Assembly (NCBI RefSeq): GCF_001580545.1
Contig: NZ_LRBG01000039.1
Location: 682,001-746,000 of the forward strand
Direction: 5' to 3'
Length of the DNA stretch: 64,000 nucleotides
Source of the DNA: Paraburkholderia monticola
GTDB lineage: Bacteria; Pseudomonadota; Gammaproteobacteria; Burkholderiales; Burkholderiaceae
The translations under genes and the position numbers were made by a program. Under the pieces are notes generated by a model. The model made no database searches, had not been told where the DNA came from, and saw nothing but the letters and a program-made list of their open reading frames with translations. Below are positions 46,583 to 55,944 of the stretch, in pieces; positions within the stretch are counted from its first letter, which is position 1; each line of letters begins with the position of its first letter.

Positions 46583-47377
46583 ATGCAACGAACGCGGGAA
46601 GAAGCAATCAACGGGCTACTGCCCGAGCAGCGCGAGGCGCTGATTCTGGAGCGATTGCGCACGCACGGCCGCGTGCTTGCGGCCGAACTCGCCGCCGAGC
46701 TGCAGACCTCGGAGCACACGGTGCGCCGCCATCTGCGCGATCTCGCGGACCAGGGCCACTGCAAGCGCGTGTACGGCGGTGCGCTGCTGATTTCGCCCGC
46801 CGACAAACCCGCGGCGCTTCGCATGCACGAAGCCGTCGATCGCAAGGCGCGCCTTGCCGCGGCGGCCGTCTCGATCGTTCGTCCGAAGCAGATCGTGCTG
46901 CTCGACGCCGGCTCCACGAACGTCGCGATCGCGGCGGCGCTGCCCGACAACGCCGGGCTCACAGTCGTCACGAATTCCCCCGAGGCCTGCGCGCGTCTGC
47001 TGGACCGGCCGGGCTTCGAGGTGATCCTGATTGGCGGCCGCATCGCACGCGGGGCGGCCGGCTCGCTCGGCGCGACCGCGCTGCTGCAGATCCAGCAGAT
47101 TCGCGCGGACCTCTGTTTTCTCGGCGCCTGCGCATTCGATCCCAACGAAGGCGTGGCCGCATTCGACGTCGAGGACGCCGAACTAAAACGGGCAATGGTC
47201 AAAGCGAGCGGCCAGATCGCCATCGCGCTGACGTCGGAAAAGCTGATGACCGCGGCACCGTTTTCGGTAGCGCCTGCGTCGGCGGTCGATTTTCTGTTCG
47301 TCGAAGCGGACGTGCAGGCCGCGCGTGTCGCGAACCTGCAGGCCGTCTGCGACAACGTGATGGTGGCCCGCCCATGA
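46583..47377 (+). CDS. DeoR-family transcriptional regulator
   Basis: A 264-residue regulator. The winged helix (about 18-75) has the DeoR signature with A-A-E-L-Q-T-S-E-H-T-V-R-R-H-L. The C-terminal sugar-phosphate-sensing domain contains L-L-D-A-G-S-T-N and the V-V-T-N-S motif. DeoR members usually respond to sugar phosphates or related metabolites. GAGG lies before the ATG. It overlaps the MFS gene by ATGA, so it likely controls that transporter and itself. Confidence 0.9.
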   Translation: MQRTREEAINGLLPEQREALILERLRTHGRVLAAELAAELQTSEHTVRRHLRDLADQGHCKRVYGGALLISPADKPAALRMHEAVDRKARLAAAAVSIVRPKQIVLLDAGSTNVAIAAALPDNAGLTVVTNSPEACARLLDRPGFEVILIGGRIARGAAGSLGATALLQIQQIRADLCFLGACAFDPNEGVAAFDVEDAELKRAMVKASGQIAIALTSEKLMTAAPFSVAPASAVDFLFVEADVQAARVANLQAVCDNVMVARP

Positions 47378-48519
47378 ACTCACTCGTCAGGGAGCGCATC
47401 GCGACGCTCGCGGTCTTTCTCGCCAATGGTTTCGGCATCGGCGCATGGGCGGTCGAGGTGCCACGGATCAAGGAAAGCCTGGTCCTCAGCGACACTTCGC
47501 TCGGCATCGCGTTGTTCTGCTTCGCGCTCGGCGCGATCGTCGCGATGCCGCTCGCGGGACAACTCGCCCCGCGCGTCGGCAGCGGACGCGCCACCGCGCT
47601 GCTCGGCGCGGCCTTCGCGATCGCGCTGCCATTGCCGGCGGTCGCCCCGGGCATGCTTGCTCTGTGCGTCGTGCTGTTTGCGCTCGGCGCGTCGAACGGC
47701 GCACTCGACGTATCGATGAATGGGCATGCGAGCGCGATCGAAACGCGCTGGCGCGCGCCGATCATGTCGTCGTTTCATGCGGCCTGGAGCGCGGGCGGCC
47801 TGCTTGGCGCGGCGAGCGGCGCGATGTTGCAGAAAGGTGGCGTCGGGGTCGTCGGCGGCCTGCTCGTGCCCGATCTGTTCATTGCAGTCCTGATCATTTT
47901 CGCGGCGTCGTTTGCGTTGCGCGATATCGGCCCGCGCGCGGCCGCCGCGTCGAGCGGCTTCGCATGGCCCGACAGCGGCGTGATGAAACTGGCGATGCTC
48001 GCGTTTCTCTGCATGCTCGTCGAAGGCGCAGTGGCCGACTGGAGCGCGGTGTACCTGCGCTCCACGTTGAACCAGGAAGCGAGCATCGCCGCGATCGGCT
48101 ACTCCGCGTTCGCACTTTCGATGGCGGCGTGCCGGATTGCCGGCGATGCATCGGTGCGGCGCTTTGGATCGAGCAAGGTCGTCGCGCTCGGCGGTCTGAT
48201 CGCGCTCGCGGGACTCGCGCTCGTCCTGACCCTGCCGACGGTGCTGACCGCGTGCGTCGGCTTCGCGATGGTCGGCATCGGTCTCGCGAATATCGTTCCG
48301 GTGATTTTCAGCGCGGCGGGCCGCTCGAGCGCGACGCCCGCGATCGGCGTGTCGATGGCGGCCACGTTCGGCTATGCGGGCTTTCTGGTTGGGCCGCCGC
48401 TGATCGGTTTCGGCGCCGGCGTGCTCGGCTTGCGCGCGGCGTTGTGCGTGCTCGTCATGGCCACGCTGATCGTGTCGCTGCTGGGCGGCAAGGCGGTGCG
48501 TGGCGCGCAACTCGCGTAG
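47374..48519 (+). CDS. MFS transporter (YbjJ-like)
   Basis: A 381-residue transporter with about 12 membrane segments. G-A-L-D-V-S-M-N-G-H near residue 110 is typical of the YbjJ-like branch of MFS. The start is fixed by the four-base overlap with the DeoR stop. The solute is unknown; a sugar or polyol is plausible from the regulator type. Its stop abuts the stop of the convergent sterol-desaturase-like gene without a spacer. Confidence 0.85.
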   Translation: MNSLVRERIATLAVFLANGFGIGAWAVEVPRIKESLVLSDTSLGIALFCFALGAIVAMPLAGQLAPRVGSGRATALLGAAFAIALPLPAVAPGMLALCVVLFALGASNGALDVSMNGHASAIETRWRAPIMSSFHAAWSAGGLLGAASGAMLQKGGVGVVGGLLVPDLFIAVLIIFAASFALRDIGPRAAAASSGFAWPDSGVMKLAMLAFLCMLVEGAVADWSAVYLRSTLNQEASIAAIGYSAFALSMAACRIAGDASVRRFGSSKVVALGGLIALAGLALVLTLPTVLTACVGFAMVGIGLANIVPVIFSAAGRSSATPAIGVSMAATFGYAGFLVGPPLIGFGAGVLGLRAALCVLVMATLIVSLLGGKAVRGAQLA

Positions 48520-49386
48520 CTATTTCGCTTCCTTGTCGAGCACGGCAACCGGCTTACGCGCGGGCACCGCATCGCGTCCGGTGTGCTGCCCCAATGGCCA
48601 ACTGAACGCGCCGAGCAGCGAACGCGGTTGTGTGCCATCGTCGAGACCAGTGGCAGGCCACTCGTGTTTCGCGGGCACCCAGCGCGTGCCGAATACGTGA
48701 TCCCACATCGGCAATAGCTGCGTGAAGTTGTGATTGAGATGCTCGGCGCGAATCGAATGATGCAGACGGTGATACTGCGGATTGTTGACCCACGTGACGT
48801 AGCGGCCGAGGTCCACCCGCAGGTTCAGATGCGCGAAGTAGTTGCCCAACATGAACACGATCGACGTCGCACCGACGATCCATGGCTCGACCTTGAACAG
48901 GACGCCGACGAGCGGGTAGAGCAGACAGCCTTTGATCAGCACTTCCAGCCAGTGATGCCGCAACGTGATCGTCACGTTGAAATCGACCGCGCTGTGATGC
49001 AGCGAATGCAGCTTCCACAGTATCGGCCACGTATGCTGCAAGCGATGAAACGCGTATTCGAGGAAATCGATCGTCAGCAGCACGATCACGAACGAAGCGA
49101 GCGCACCCCACCCGCGCGACACCAGCACCACCATCCCACCGCCTAGCGCATTCACGATCGCGACGCTCGCGGCCGCCGTGAGCGGCTTCGTGGCCTCCAC
49201 CAGCGCCAGATACAATGCCGCGTACGCCATGTTCAGACGCTGGCCCGCGCGCGATTGCAGCAAGGTGGCCGGCCAGCGACGCTCGAGCAATGCACCGAGG
49301 CCCATCACGACCAGCACGAGCGCATAGGCTTGAAGCCACAGGCTCGCGTGGTGCAGCAAGGCGGGAAACGGGCTCGACGCTAACAT
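48520..49386 (-). CDS. Sterol desaturase/fatty-acid hydroxylase family protein
   Basis: A 288-residue membrane di-iron enzyme with three to four membrane helices. The His clusters are all present: H-R-L-Q-H, H-S-L-H-H and H-R-L-H-H. It likely hydroxylates or desaturates a lipid (fatty acid, hopanoid or carotenoid precursor) at the inner membrane. I start at 49386 because AGGGA lies before it, and the upstream in-frame codons are not hydrophobic. Monocistronic. Confidence 0.88.
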   Translation of the reverse strand: MLASSPFPALLHHASLWLQAYALVLVVMGLGALLERRWPATLLQSRAGQRLNMAYAALYLALVEATKPLTAAASVAIVNALGGGMVVLVSRGWGALASFVIVLLTIDFLEYAFHRLQHTWPILWKLHSLHHSAVDFNVTITLRHHWLEVLIKGCLLYPLVGVLFKVEPWIVGATSIVFMLGNYFAHLNLRVDLGRYVTWVNNPQYHRLHHSIRAEHLNHNFTQLLPMWDHVFGTRWVPAKHEWPATGLDDGTQPRSLLGAFSWPLGQHTGRDAVPARKPVAVLDKEAK

Positions 49387-50147
49387 GGGGATTCCCTGGT
49401 GCGGCGGATGCATACCGTGTCGTGAGCACGCCTGCCCGAGCGTTCGCGTGACAAGCGGCGCGGCTTGAACTGTCTGGCAAACGTCAGACACGCCGCGAAT
49501 CCGGAAACGGCAGGAGCGTTAGTGTGATCTTCGCAGCCCGCCGGCCGCCGCGCAAGCGCCCTTTATGGCGATGCCGCCGTGCCGCGAATGCGGATTCACG
49601 CCTATGAATGGAAAAAATGGCGAGGTCATCGCTTCACGCCGTCACGATCGCGAGCGGTCGATACTTGCTGCCATATCGTCCGCTCGCGTCGTCGTTGTTA
49701 GTCGACATCCGTTTGGTGTTGGCCCCGCCGCACCTCGCGAGACGCGCCAATTACCCCGAGCGCGAATCACGAAGACATTTGCTGCTGTCGGCATTTGTTC
49801 ACTGCATGAAATTCCGGCTGCAACATGTGTAGTTCTTGTGCCTCACTCATTGCAACGGCTGTGCCATGCCTAGTCGAAGCCTTGTCGCACAAGGGCGGAT
49901 GCTTGCAGACGAGCTTCGAAGCGGGCCTGATCGCACGCGATGCATCGAAAATGAAACGCCGCCTGGATGGCCCGACACCTTCGGGCAGAAGCGCGGACGT
50001 CGTTCAATGCGGGCGGGATAACCCGAGGGCGCACGGCCAGGTCAAGGATTGCGACACGTGCTTGTCAGAGTTGCCGGCGCCTCGTCCGACGTAACACCGC
50101 CTACGCCGTGGCGACCGAGGTGTCGCAAAGCTGAGACGACAAACGGC
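49387..50147. other. Intergenic region without a supported gene
   Basis: About 760 bases between the desaturase-like gene and the M23 peptidase gene, both on the minus strand. Several short frames exist but none has both a ribosome site and a recognisable composition. The promoter of the desaturase-like gene should be in the first 150 bases. No repeat or RNA gene recognised. Confidence 0.45.
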
Positions 50148-51146
50148 TCAGAGGAGCCCGGTCAACTGCGCGACGCGCGACTCGAAGCGATCCAGTTCAT
50201 CGGCAGCGAGAGACGTTTTCTGCGGCAGTTCGACCTTCAGCGGGTCCTGCGGCACGTGGTCCACGTGGACCTCGAAATGCAGATGCGGTCCGGTCGCCCA
50301 ACCCGTTTTGCCGACATAGCCGATCACCTGATTGCGCAGTACACGGCTACCGGCACGAAGCCCTTTCGCGAAGTGCGACAAATGCGCGAACGTCGTCGAA
50401 TACGGTGCCGGGTTCTGAATGACGACCACGTTCCCATAGCCCCTCTTCCGGCCGATAAAGCGGATCACGCCGCGCGCGGTCGCATGCACGGGCGTACCGG
50501 CAGGCGCGGCGAGATCGACACCGTCATGACTTTGCCAACGATGCAACACCGGATCGAAGCGGCGCAACGAGAAACCCGACGACACGCGCGTGAAATCGAG
50601 CGGATAGCGCTCGAACGTGGGCCCCGTGCTAACGCCGTCTTTCGAGTAGTAGGAAGCTCGACCGTGAAGATCCTTGTGAAGGAACACGTCGTGCGCGGTC
50701 GTGCCCCGCACGATGCGCACCGCGAGCGGTTCGCCCGACACGTCCTTGCCGCCGTCGTTGCTGGTATCGAATACGGCACTCACACGGTCGCCAGGTTTCA
50801 GATCGCGCGACAGGTCGAGTTCGCCGCCGAACGCCCGCGACAGAATGGCCGTGGTGCCGGCATCGACACCGATGCTTTGCGCGGCCGCCGCGAACGTGCG
50901 CTCGACCGGTGCCTGTCTCACCGCGAACGCGGCGGCTGGCTCGGCCGCTGATGGTGTCGAAGCCGACAGCGGCGCGCGGGGCACGGCCTTCGCCGACTCT
51001 TTGCTCATCAGCGACACGTCAGGTTCGTCGTTGCGCGCAGCGCGTTCATGCGTGACGAGATACACCGCGCACGCCGAACTCATTGCACATACCACGATGA
51101 TTGTGCTGGCGCGCCTCGGCAGGAGGCGGGCTACAGATAGAGGCAT
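50148..51146 (-). CDS. M23-family metallopeptidase (LytM/DD-endopeptidase-like)
   Basis: A 332-residue protein with one N-terminal membrane segment (about 13-31; S-T-I-I-V-V-C-A-M-S-S-A-C) and a C-terminal M23 domain (about 210-315). Zinc ligands are readable as S-H-D-G-V-D-L and G-P-H-L-H-F-E-V. An extended linker and an OapA/LysM-like region lie between. It should cut peptidoglycan crosslinks in the periplasm. The ATG at 51146 is chosen because the membrane segment follows directly; upstream frame is basic and unlike a signal. Confidence 0.88.
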   Translation of the reverse strand: MPLSVARLLPRRASTIIVVCAMSSACAVYLVTHERAARNDEPDVSLMSKESAKAVPRAPLSASTPSAAEPAAAFAVRQAPVERTFAAAAQSIGVDAGTTAILSRAFGGELDLSRDLKPGDRVSAVFDTSNDGGKDVSGEPLAVRIVRGTTAHDVFLHKDLHGRASYYSKDGVSTGPTFERYPLDFTRVSSGFSLRRFDPVLHRWQSHDGVDLAAPAGTPVHATARGVIRFIGRKRGYGNVVVIQNPAPYSTTFAHLSHFAKGLRAGSRVLRNQVIGYVGKTGWATGPHLHFEVHVDHVPQDPLKVELPQKTSLAADELDRFESRVAQLTGLL

Positions 51147-51392
51147 GATCCGGGACAAAAGTCGAGCGTCGCACACGCGAAAGGCGCGCGCGACGAGGTG
51201 GTTTCGTTGAATCAGCGTCTTCGGGGACTGCGTAAGACGCCGCAAAAGGCTCGGGCAAGCCTAGGGGCGCTCTCTTAAGTCAGCCTTAAGCTGTCCCCAA
51301 ATAGGCCTGCGATGCGACCAGGGCGCAAACTCGAACCCTGGCTGCCGAGGCCGTGACGAAAAGCTCGATGAAATCGGACCGCGCCGACTTAG

Positions 51393-51620
51393 TTAAGACA
51401 ACGAAGCAAGCATGTTCGACAGACGCCGAATGTGGGCCTTGAACGCGTCGCTCGTTTCGCGGTTGGTGGCGGGGTCCAGATGCGAGCTTTCGGCGAGTTG
51501 CGCCTGCTCGTGGAAGTCGTTGGCGATCCTGCGCTTGATATCCTCGGGCAGCGACCGCACGATGGAGACCAGCAAAGCCTCTTCGGCATGCAACATGCCG
51601 AGAATCGAATGTGTGTCCAT
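51393..51620 (-). CDS. Small hypothetical protein, 75 residues
   Basis: GGAGG lies eight bases before the ATG at 51620. The protein is soluble and helical, with M-D-T-H-S-I-L-G-M-L-H-A-E-E-A-L-L at the start and R-R-L-S-N-M-L-A-S-L-S at the end. I do not recognise a family. It is the last of three small minus-strand genes (51393-52190). Confidence 0.65.
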   Translation of the reverse strand: MDTHSILGMLHAEEALLVSIVRSLPEDIKRRIANDFHEQAQLAESSHLDPATNRETSDAFKAHIRRLSNMLASLS

Positions 51621-51704
51621 ACGAGAACCTCCGGTGGGAACATCGTCGGTGCCGGCCGGCCGTGGCGCCGGTGCCCCTCATGTTACCCCGTTGGTTCTGC
51701 GTCG

Positions 51705-51848
51705 TTACTCGGCGATCGAATAGCGCGACCGACGAACGCGCGACTGCTGCTCCTCGCGTTCGACACGCGGACTTGCACCGCGGATGAACAGGACCACGCA
51801 AAACGCCACCATGGCCCAAATGCTAAGAACTACCGTCAAAGCGCTCAT
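51705..51848 (-). CDS. Small single-span membrane protein, 47 residues
   Basis: The frame encodes M-S-A-L-T-V-V-L-S, a continuous hydrophobic helix to about residue 23 (W-A-M-V-A-F-C-V-V-L-F-I), and a charged Arg/Glu-rich tail ending R-Y-S-I-A-E. The N-out/basic-in shape fits a small inner-membrane protein; a weak GGAA precedes the ATG. It lies between two small genes on the same strand. No family recognised. Confidence 0.6.
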   Translation of the reverse strand: MSALTVVLSIWAMVAFCVVLFIRGASPRVEREEQQSRVRRSRYSIAE

Positions 51849-51905
51849 GTCAGTTTCCGGAACGTCGGGACTACGGGTTGGTACGGTGATGCTGCCGCCT
51901 GGCTG

Positions 51906-52190
51906 TCAATGCAACGTGGACTGCTCGGGTGCACCGAACAGCAGTTCGTCGATCAGACTGGTGGTGAACGTCAGTTGCGATTCGAGCGATTGGCGCGCGA
52001 CTTGCGCACCCGTCGCGTCGCCGCGAGCGACGGCCGCGTGTGCCTGAGTGGCGAGACGCAGGATCGCTTCGGAACCGCGTTGCAGTTCGCGCATCGCGCC
52101 GTCGTCCGGAGCCGGCTGATCCCATTCCGAAGTAGTCAGTTCCGGCTGGTCGGCGTCGAACCGGCGGCGTTTGTTTTGACGGGTAGACAT
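51906..52190 (-). CDS. Small hypothetical protein, 94 residues
   Basis: AGGAG precedes the ATG at 52190. The N-terminus is basic (R-Q-N-K-R-R-R-F-D), the rest is helical and polar with A-I-L-R-L-A-T-Q-A-H-A-A-V-A-R and L-I-D-E-L-L-F-G-A. No family recognised and no signal peptide. First of the three small minus-strand genes. Confidence 0.6.
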   Translation of the reverse strand: MSTRQNKRRRFDADQPELTTSEWDQPAPDDGAMRELQRGSEAILRLATQAHAAVARGDATGAQVARQSLESQLTFTTSLIDELLFGAPEQSTLH

Positions 52191-52438
52191 CCGGGGCTCC
52201 TGGCGGGAAGGCGCGCTCTGCGTGATGGGACGAACTCAGTGTGCGCCGGGCGCCCGCGTTTCAATTCGCTGAACAGAAGCCGAATCTGAAGCCAATCTGG
52301 CTCTTCGGCAAAAAATAAGGGTTTATACCGAGCAATCCGCAGCGGCGGACCGCAAATCCGGTCGCGGAGTGCGTCCTGATTCGCGGCAACGCGGGGAAAA
52401 CGTCTACCTTGCGGACGCGAAACGAAGCTTTTAGCGCC

Positions 52439-52771
52439 TTAAACTGCCGGTACGACGTTGATGCGCAACGCCTCGGCGCCAGCCGCGATTGCCAGCAGGT
52501 GATCGACGTTCGGATGCGCGCCCGGGCGGTTGCGCGCGTCGGCCGTATGCTCGGCGAACAGCGCGAGGCCGTGCTCGGCCGCCTTTGCGTCGAGGGTGCC
52601 GAACACGCCGCGCAGGTAGTTGTACACCGCCAAAGAGCCCTGCTTGCCCGGTTTGTTCTCGATGCTCGCGACCACGGCGCCGCTGCCGTCGACCAGATCG
52701 ATGCGTGCGATGCCGTCGATCGCCGGCATTCTGGCGAGATTTTCCTTGAAAACGTTGCTCGGTTCGATCAT
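52439..52771 (-). CDS. DUF2322 family protein
   Basis: A 110-residue cytosolic protein matching DUF2322 as I recall it: M-I-E-P-S-N-V-F-K-E-N-L near the start, then N-K-P-G-K-Q-G-S-L-A-V-Y-N-Y-L and H-P-N-V-D-H-L-L. The function of the family is unknown. GAAGGAG precedes the ATG at 52771. Monocistronic. Confidence 0.8.
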   Translation of the reverse strand: MIEPSNVFKENLARMPAIDGIARIDLVDGSGAVVASIENKPGKQGSLAVYNYLRGVFGTLDAKAAEHGLALFAEHTADARNRPGAHPNVDHLLAIAAGAEALRINVVPAV

Positions 52772-53580
52772 TGAAACCACTCCTTCTGTTCTAAAAAATG
52801 CATGGCGGGCCGTATCTTATCCGATGGGCTGCGAGCGGGTGAACTGGCCGGCACGACGGACCGGCAACCGCCCCAGATCACTAGGATTCCTAGCCAATTC
52901 TCCGTAACTTCCACCATCCCTTCGACGAAGAAAAAACGTTTAACTGTCGCCACCCAAAAACGGCAAAAACGGCCCCCGTGTAATGGTTTTCGAAACAAGC
53001 CGCCATAGAGACGAAAGCGATGCGTCGCCCCGGCGACGAGGAAATGCTTCGTGAGCCTAACTAACTTCCACAAAGTTAATCGGATCGATAATCCGGGCGG
53101 ACCACGCCTTAAAATCGGACCTTCGAAACGAGATTAGAAAGTGGATCAGGAATTGACATATCCCGCCAATCCCGCGCTGCAAGCTGACGCGATCGCCGGT
53201 TGTTGGCGTTTTGCCCTGCTTGCAATCTCCTTTGAGATATGATCTCCTACGTCTTACAGAATATTGATGTAACGAAAATCACCGGCGGTTGTAATTGTCG
53301 TGCTGCGTCGCAGCGGCATCCAACTAAGGAGACATCCAGCATTCATAAGGCATAGGACCGAAATCAGCCACAAGCAATGGGATGACTCATACCTCAGTGC
53401 TGGGCTTTGTTTGGTTCGTGATTTTTAGTCATCTGACGACTGATGTTTAGATTGAACCGCTGGATTTCGGCGACCCAGCATATGCATTTATTAATTATTC
53501 GATTCAAAAGGAGACGCAGATAATCACCAAATATCTGAAAAATTAATCAGACTGCGATTCAATTAAAATCTGGAGACGAA
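52772..53580. other. Long AT-richer intergenic region before the large lipoprotein gene
   Basis: About 810 bases with no supported gene. A perfect hairpin CGTCGCC / GGCGACG lies at 53023-53038. The last 430 bases are clearly AT-rich for this genome and end with GGAG before the lipoprotein ATG, which suggests a long leader or acquired DNA. TTGACA occurs at about 53153 without a convincing partner box. Confidence 0.45.
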
Positions 53581-55758
53581 ATGCTTTCACCGAAAAAAAC
53601 TACGCTTGCCTTTGCCCTCAGTGCGGCCACCGCACTGTTATTCACCGCCTGTGGCGGCGGCGTGAACGATTCGCCCTCTGCATCGGGCCCGTCCACGAAT
53701 ACTCCCGCGCCCGACCCGTCGAAAAACGGTGCCATTTCGCTGCACGGAATCGTCTACGGCGCGGCCGACACCAGCGTGCCGACCGGCGCGGGCATTCCGA
53801 TCACGATGATGGGACAAATGCGAGCGCTGTTCGATCTGATCAGAAAATCGTCCGATTTCACTCAGGTCGTGATGGATCTCGGTGACGGCAGTCCGGTCCA
53901 CGTGCTCGATACAAACACCGGCGACAAATTCCTGCCCGGCAAGCTCGCGCTCGGCCTGTCGTGGATCCTGATCGACATGAAAACGAAAGGCGATCCTGCC
54001 TACGCGGATTATCTGGCGACCTACCAGAAAATCACGACCGCGATGATGCAGATGACCGGCTCCAATTACACGTATGCGAATACGTCCTGGGGCGAGTACT
54101 ACTATCTCGTCGCGCTCAACAACTTCCAGTCGCACGGCATGCTCAACGAGGTGTTCAGCGACTCGATGCTGAAGACGCTGCAGGCGCGCCTGACGTTCTG
54201 CGACATGTTCGGCCCCGATGCGAGCGGCAAGACCGACACCTGCCCGGCCGCCGGCACGCCGATCGACGTTGCATCGCTCAATACCGCGCAAAACTACTAC
54301 GCGGTCTCGTACGGCATCGCCGGTCTGCGCCAGAAGCTCGGCTGGAGCAATCCGACGTTCTCGTCGACCACCGACGCGAGCGTCGCGACCATGAACGCGC
54401 GCGACGCGCTGCTGTACACGCTGACGAAGCACATCCGCAATGACTCGTCGGGCGGCTTCTCGGACGAAGCGTCGAATACCCACACGACCTATTACGACCA
54501 GTCGCGCTACGACCGTTACAGCACGCTGCTGATGGGCGAAGTGACCGAGCGCACGATGGAAATGGGCAATCAGGCGAACCTGACGCCGGAACTGAAACAG
54601 TATCTGCGCAACTCGGTGAACCTGATTCTTCCGCAGCTCAATACCAACGGCCAGGGCTTCAACTACGGCCGCTCGATCGGCCCGTACGGCGACTCGGCCT
54701 TCATGGAAGTGCTGACCGCCGCGGCCAATGCCGGCATCCTGACCGATCAGGAAATGAAGGTCGCCTATACGTACATCTACAAGTCGGCTCTGCGCTTTAG
54801 CAACTTCTGGTACGACCCCACGCTGCCGACGCCGTCGGTCAACATGTGGGTGAAGGGCCGCGGCACCGACTCGTATCGCGGCAAGCCGCGCGTCATGGGC
54901 GAAAACTTCAGCCTGCTGCATCAGTACATGTATGTGAACGCGTGGTGGGACAAGCTCGGCTTCAACGGCAAGGCACCGCTGTCCGATACCGACATGCAAG
55001 CCTATCTCGACGCGATTCCGCACTACACGCTGACCTGGTACAACCAGCCGAACGATACCGCGCATCCGTATAGCGCGGCGCTGATCACCGTGCGCGACGG
55101 CAAGCGTGTGATCAACCTGAACCTGAGCCAGGCGCCCGACTACAACTCGTTCACGCCGTACTATCCGACGCCGTCTTCCGACAATCTCGCGTACGGCACG
55201 ACGGACCTCAGCTATGCGCTGATGATTCCGCAGGTCACCTACGGCGGAAAGACCTATCTTCCGGTCACGTACTACAAGAATCTGAACGTGCAGGAAACCA
55301 ATGGTCAGGTGGTCGTCACGTTCGACACCACGAAGTTCAGGCAAGCGGCGAAGAACGCGTTGTACACGACGGATCTCGATCTGCAGGTGCACACGGTGAT
55401 GACGTTCGCCAAGGGCACCATGACGCGCACCGACACGCTGACTTCGGGAAGCTTGACGGGCAATCTCGCGGTGGAAACGAACTACACCTCGTTCGCGGAC
55501 TTCCAGAACACGACAGCCGATAGCGACGGCTACTCGGTCAGCTACACGAATAGCCCCGCGACGAATTACGCCGCCATGGGCTTCGATAGTTGCGCGCTGT
55601 CGCAGTTCGATACGGTGAGCGGCGCGACGAACCCGCTGTCGACCACGCCGATTGGACAGTTGCACTCCAACTTCGCTTGTACGACCAACCCGTTCGCGTT
55701 GACGGGCGGTGCCAAACGTACGCTGAGCTGGACGCTGAAGTACGCTGATCCGGCCTGA
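53581..55758 (+). CDS. Large lipoprotein of unknown function (toroid/lyase-like)
   Basis: A 725-residue protein with a lipobox L-F-T-A-C (Cys24), a Gly/Pro/Ser-rich tether to about residue 50, and a large domain. The segment N-Y-G-R-S-I-G-P-Y-G-D with many Tyr/Trp residues and the regular helical pattern in the first 450 residues suggests an alpha/alpha-toroid as in polysaccharide lyases; the C-terminal 250 residues look beta-rich. This is inference from shape. I cannot name a family. It should be anchored in the outer membrane, facing the periplasm or outside. GGAG lies before the ATG. Confidence 0.8.
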   Translation: MLSPKKTTLAFALSAATALLFTACGGGVNDSPSASGPSTNTPAPDPSKNGAISLHGIVYGAADTSVPTGAGIPITMMGQMRALFDLIRKSSDFTQVVMDLGDGSPVHVLDTNTGDKFLPGKLALGLSWILIDMKTKGDPAYADYLATYQKITTAMMQMTGSNYTYANTSWGEYYYLVALNNFQSHGMLNEVFSDSMLKTLQARLTFCDMFGPDASGKTDTCPAAGTPIDVASLNTAQNYYAVSYGIAGLRQKLGWSNPTFSSTTDASVATMNARDALLYTLTKHIRNDSSGGFSDEASNTHTTYYDQSRYDRYSTLLMGEVTERTMEMGNQANLTPELKQYLRNSVNLILPQLNTNGQGFNYGRSIGPYGDSAFMEVLTAAANAGILTDQEMKVAYTYIYKSALRFSNFWYDPTLPTPSVNMWVKGRGTDSYRGKPRVMGENFSLLHQYMYVNAWWDKLGFNGKAPLSDTDMQAYLDAIPHYTLTWYNQPNDTAHPYSAALITVRDGKRVINLNLSQAPDYNSFTPYYPTPSSDNLAYGTTDLSYALMIPQVTYGGKTYLPVTYYKNLNVQETNGQVVVTFDTTKFRQAAKNALYTTDLDLQVHTVMTFAKGTMTRTDTLTSGSLTGNLAVETNYTSFADFQNTTADSDGYSVSYTNSPATNYAAMGFDSCALSQFDTVSGATNPLSTTPIGQLHSNFACTTNPFALTGGAKRTLSWTLKYADPA

Positions 55759-55769
55759 TAGCGGCAAGC

Positions 55770-55799
55770 GCCTTCCTTCCTGCTCGCGGGAAGGAAGGC
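55770..55799 (+). terminator. Hairpin after the lipoprotein gene
   Basis: An 11-base-pair stem GCCTTCCTTCC / GGAAGGAAGGC with an eight-base loop, 11 bases past the stop. The following CTCATCTTC is only moderately T-rich. Confidence 0.6.
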
Positions 55800-55944
55800 C
55801 TCATCTTCAGGCTGAGAGAGGTAGCAGTCATACCAGTAGGAGGAGTTGCCTTGTTAAGGTACTGCAGCGTCGGAACAATGCGGCATCGACGCAACGAAAC
55901 CGACAACGCGTCCGATTCAGGCAACTTCACCGGAGCTGGCAAAC

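Noticed and set aside
45484..47373. Long upstream extension of the MFS frame through PepSY and DeoR genes
   Set aside because: The ATGA overlap at 47374 and the membrane topology fix the MFS start; the upstream part is an out-of-frame reading of two real genes.
49565..50094. Several short overlapping frames between the desaturase and M23 genes
   Set aside because: No consistent ribosome site, no recognisable composition, and they overlap in different frames.
51784..52047. Plus-strand frame starting M-N-R-T-T
   Set aside because: It is antisense to the 94-residue gene and the 47-residue membrane protein, both of which have better starts and composition.
53638..55767. Minus-strand open frame of 709 codons opposite the lipoprotein
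   Set aside because: The plus-strand gene has a lipobox, ribosome site and normal codon use; the antisense frame is Arg/Val/His repeats of codon bias.
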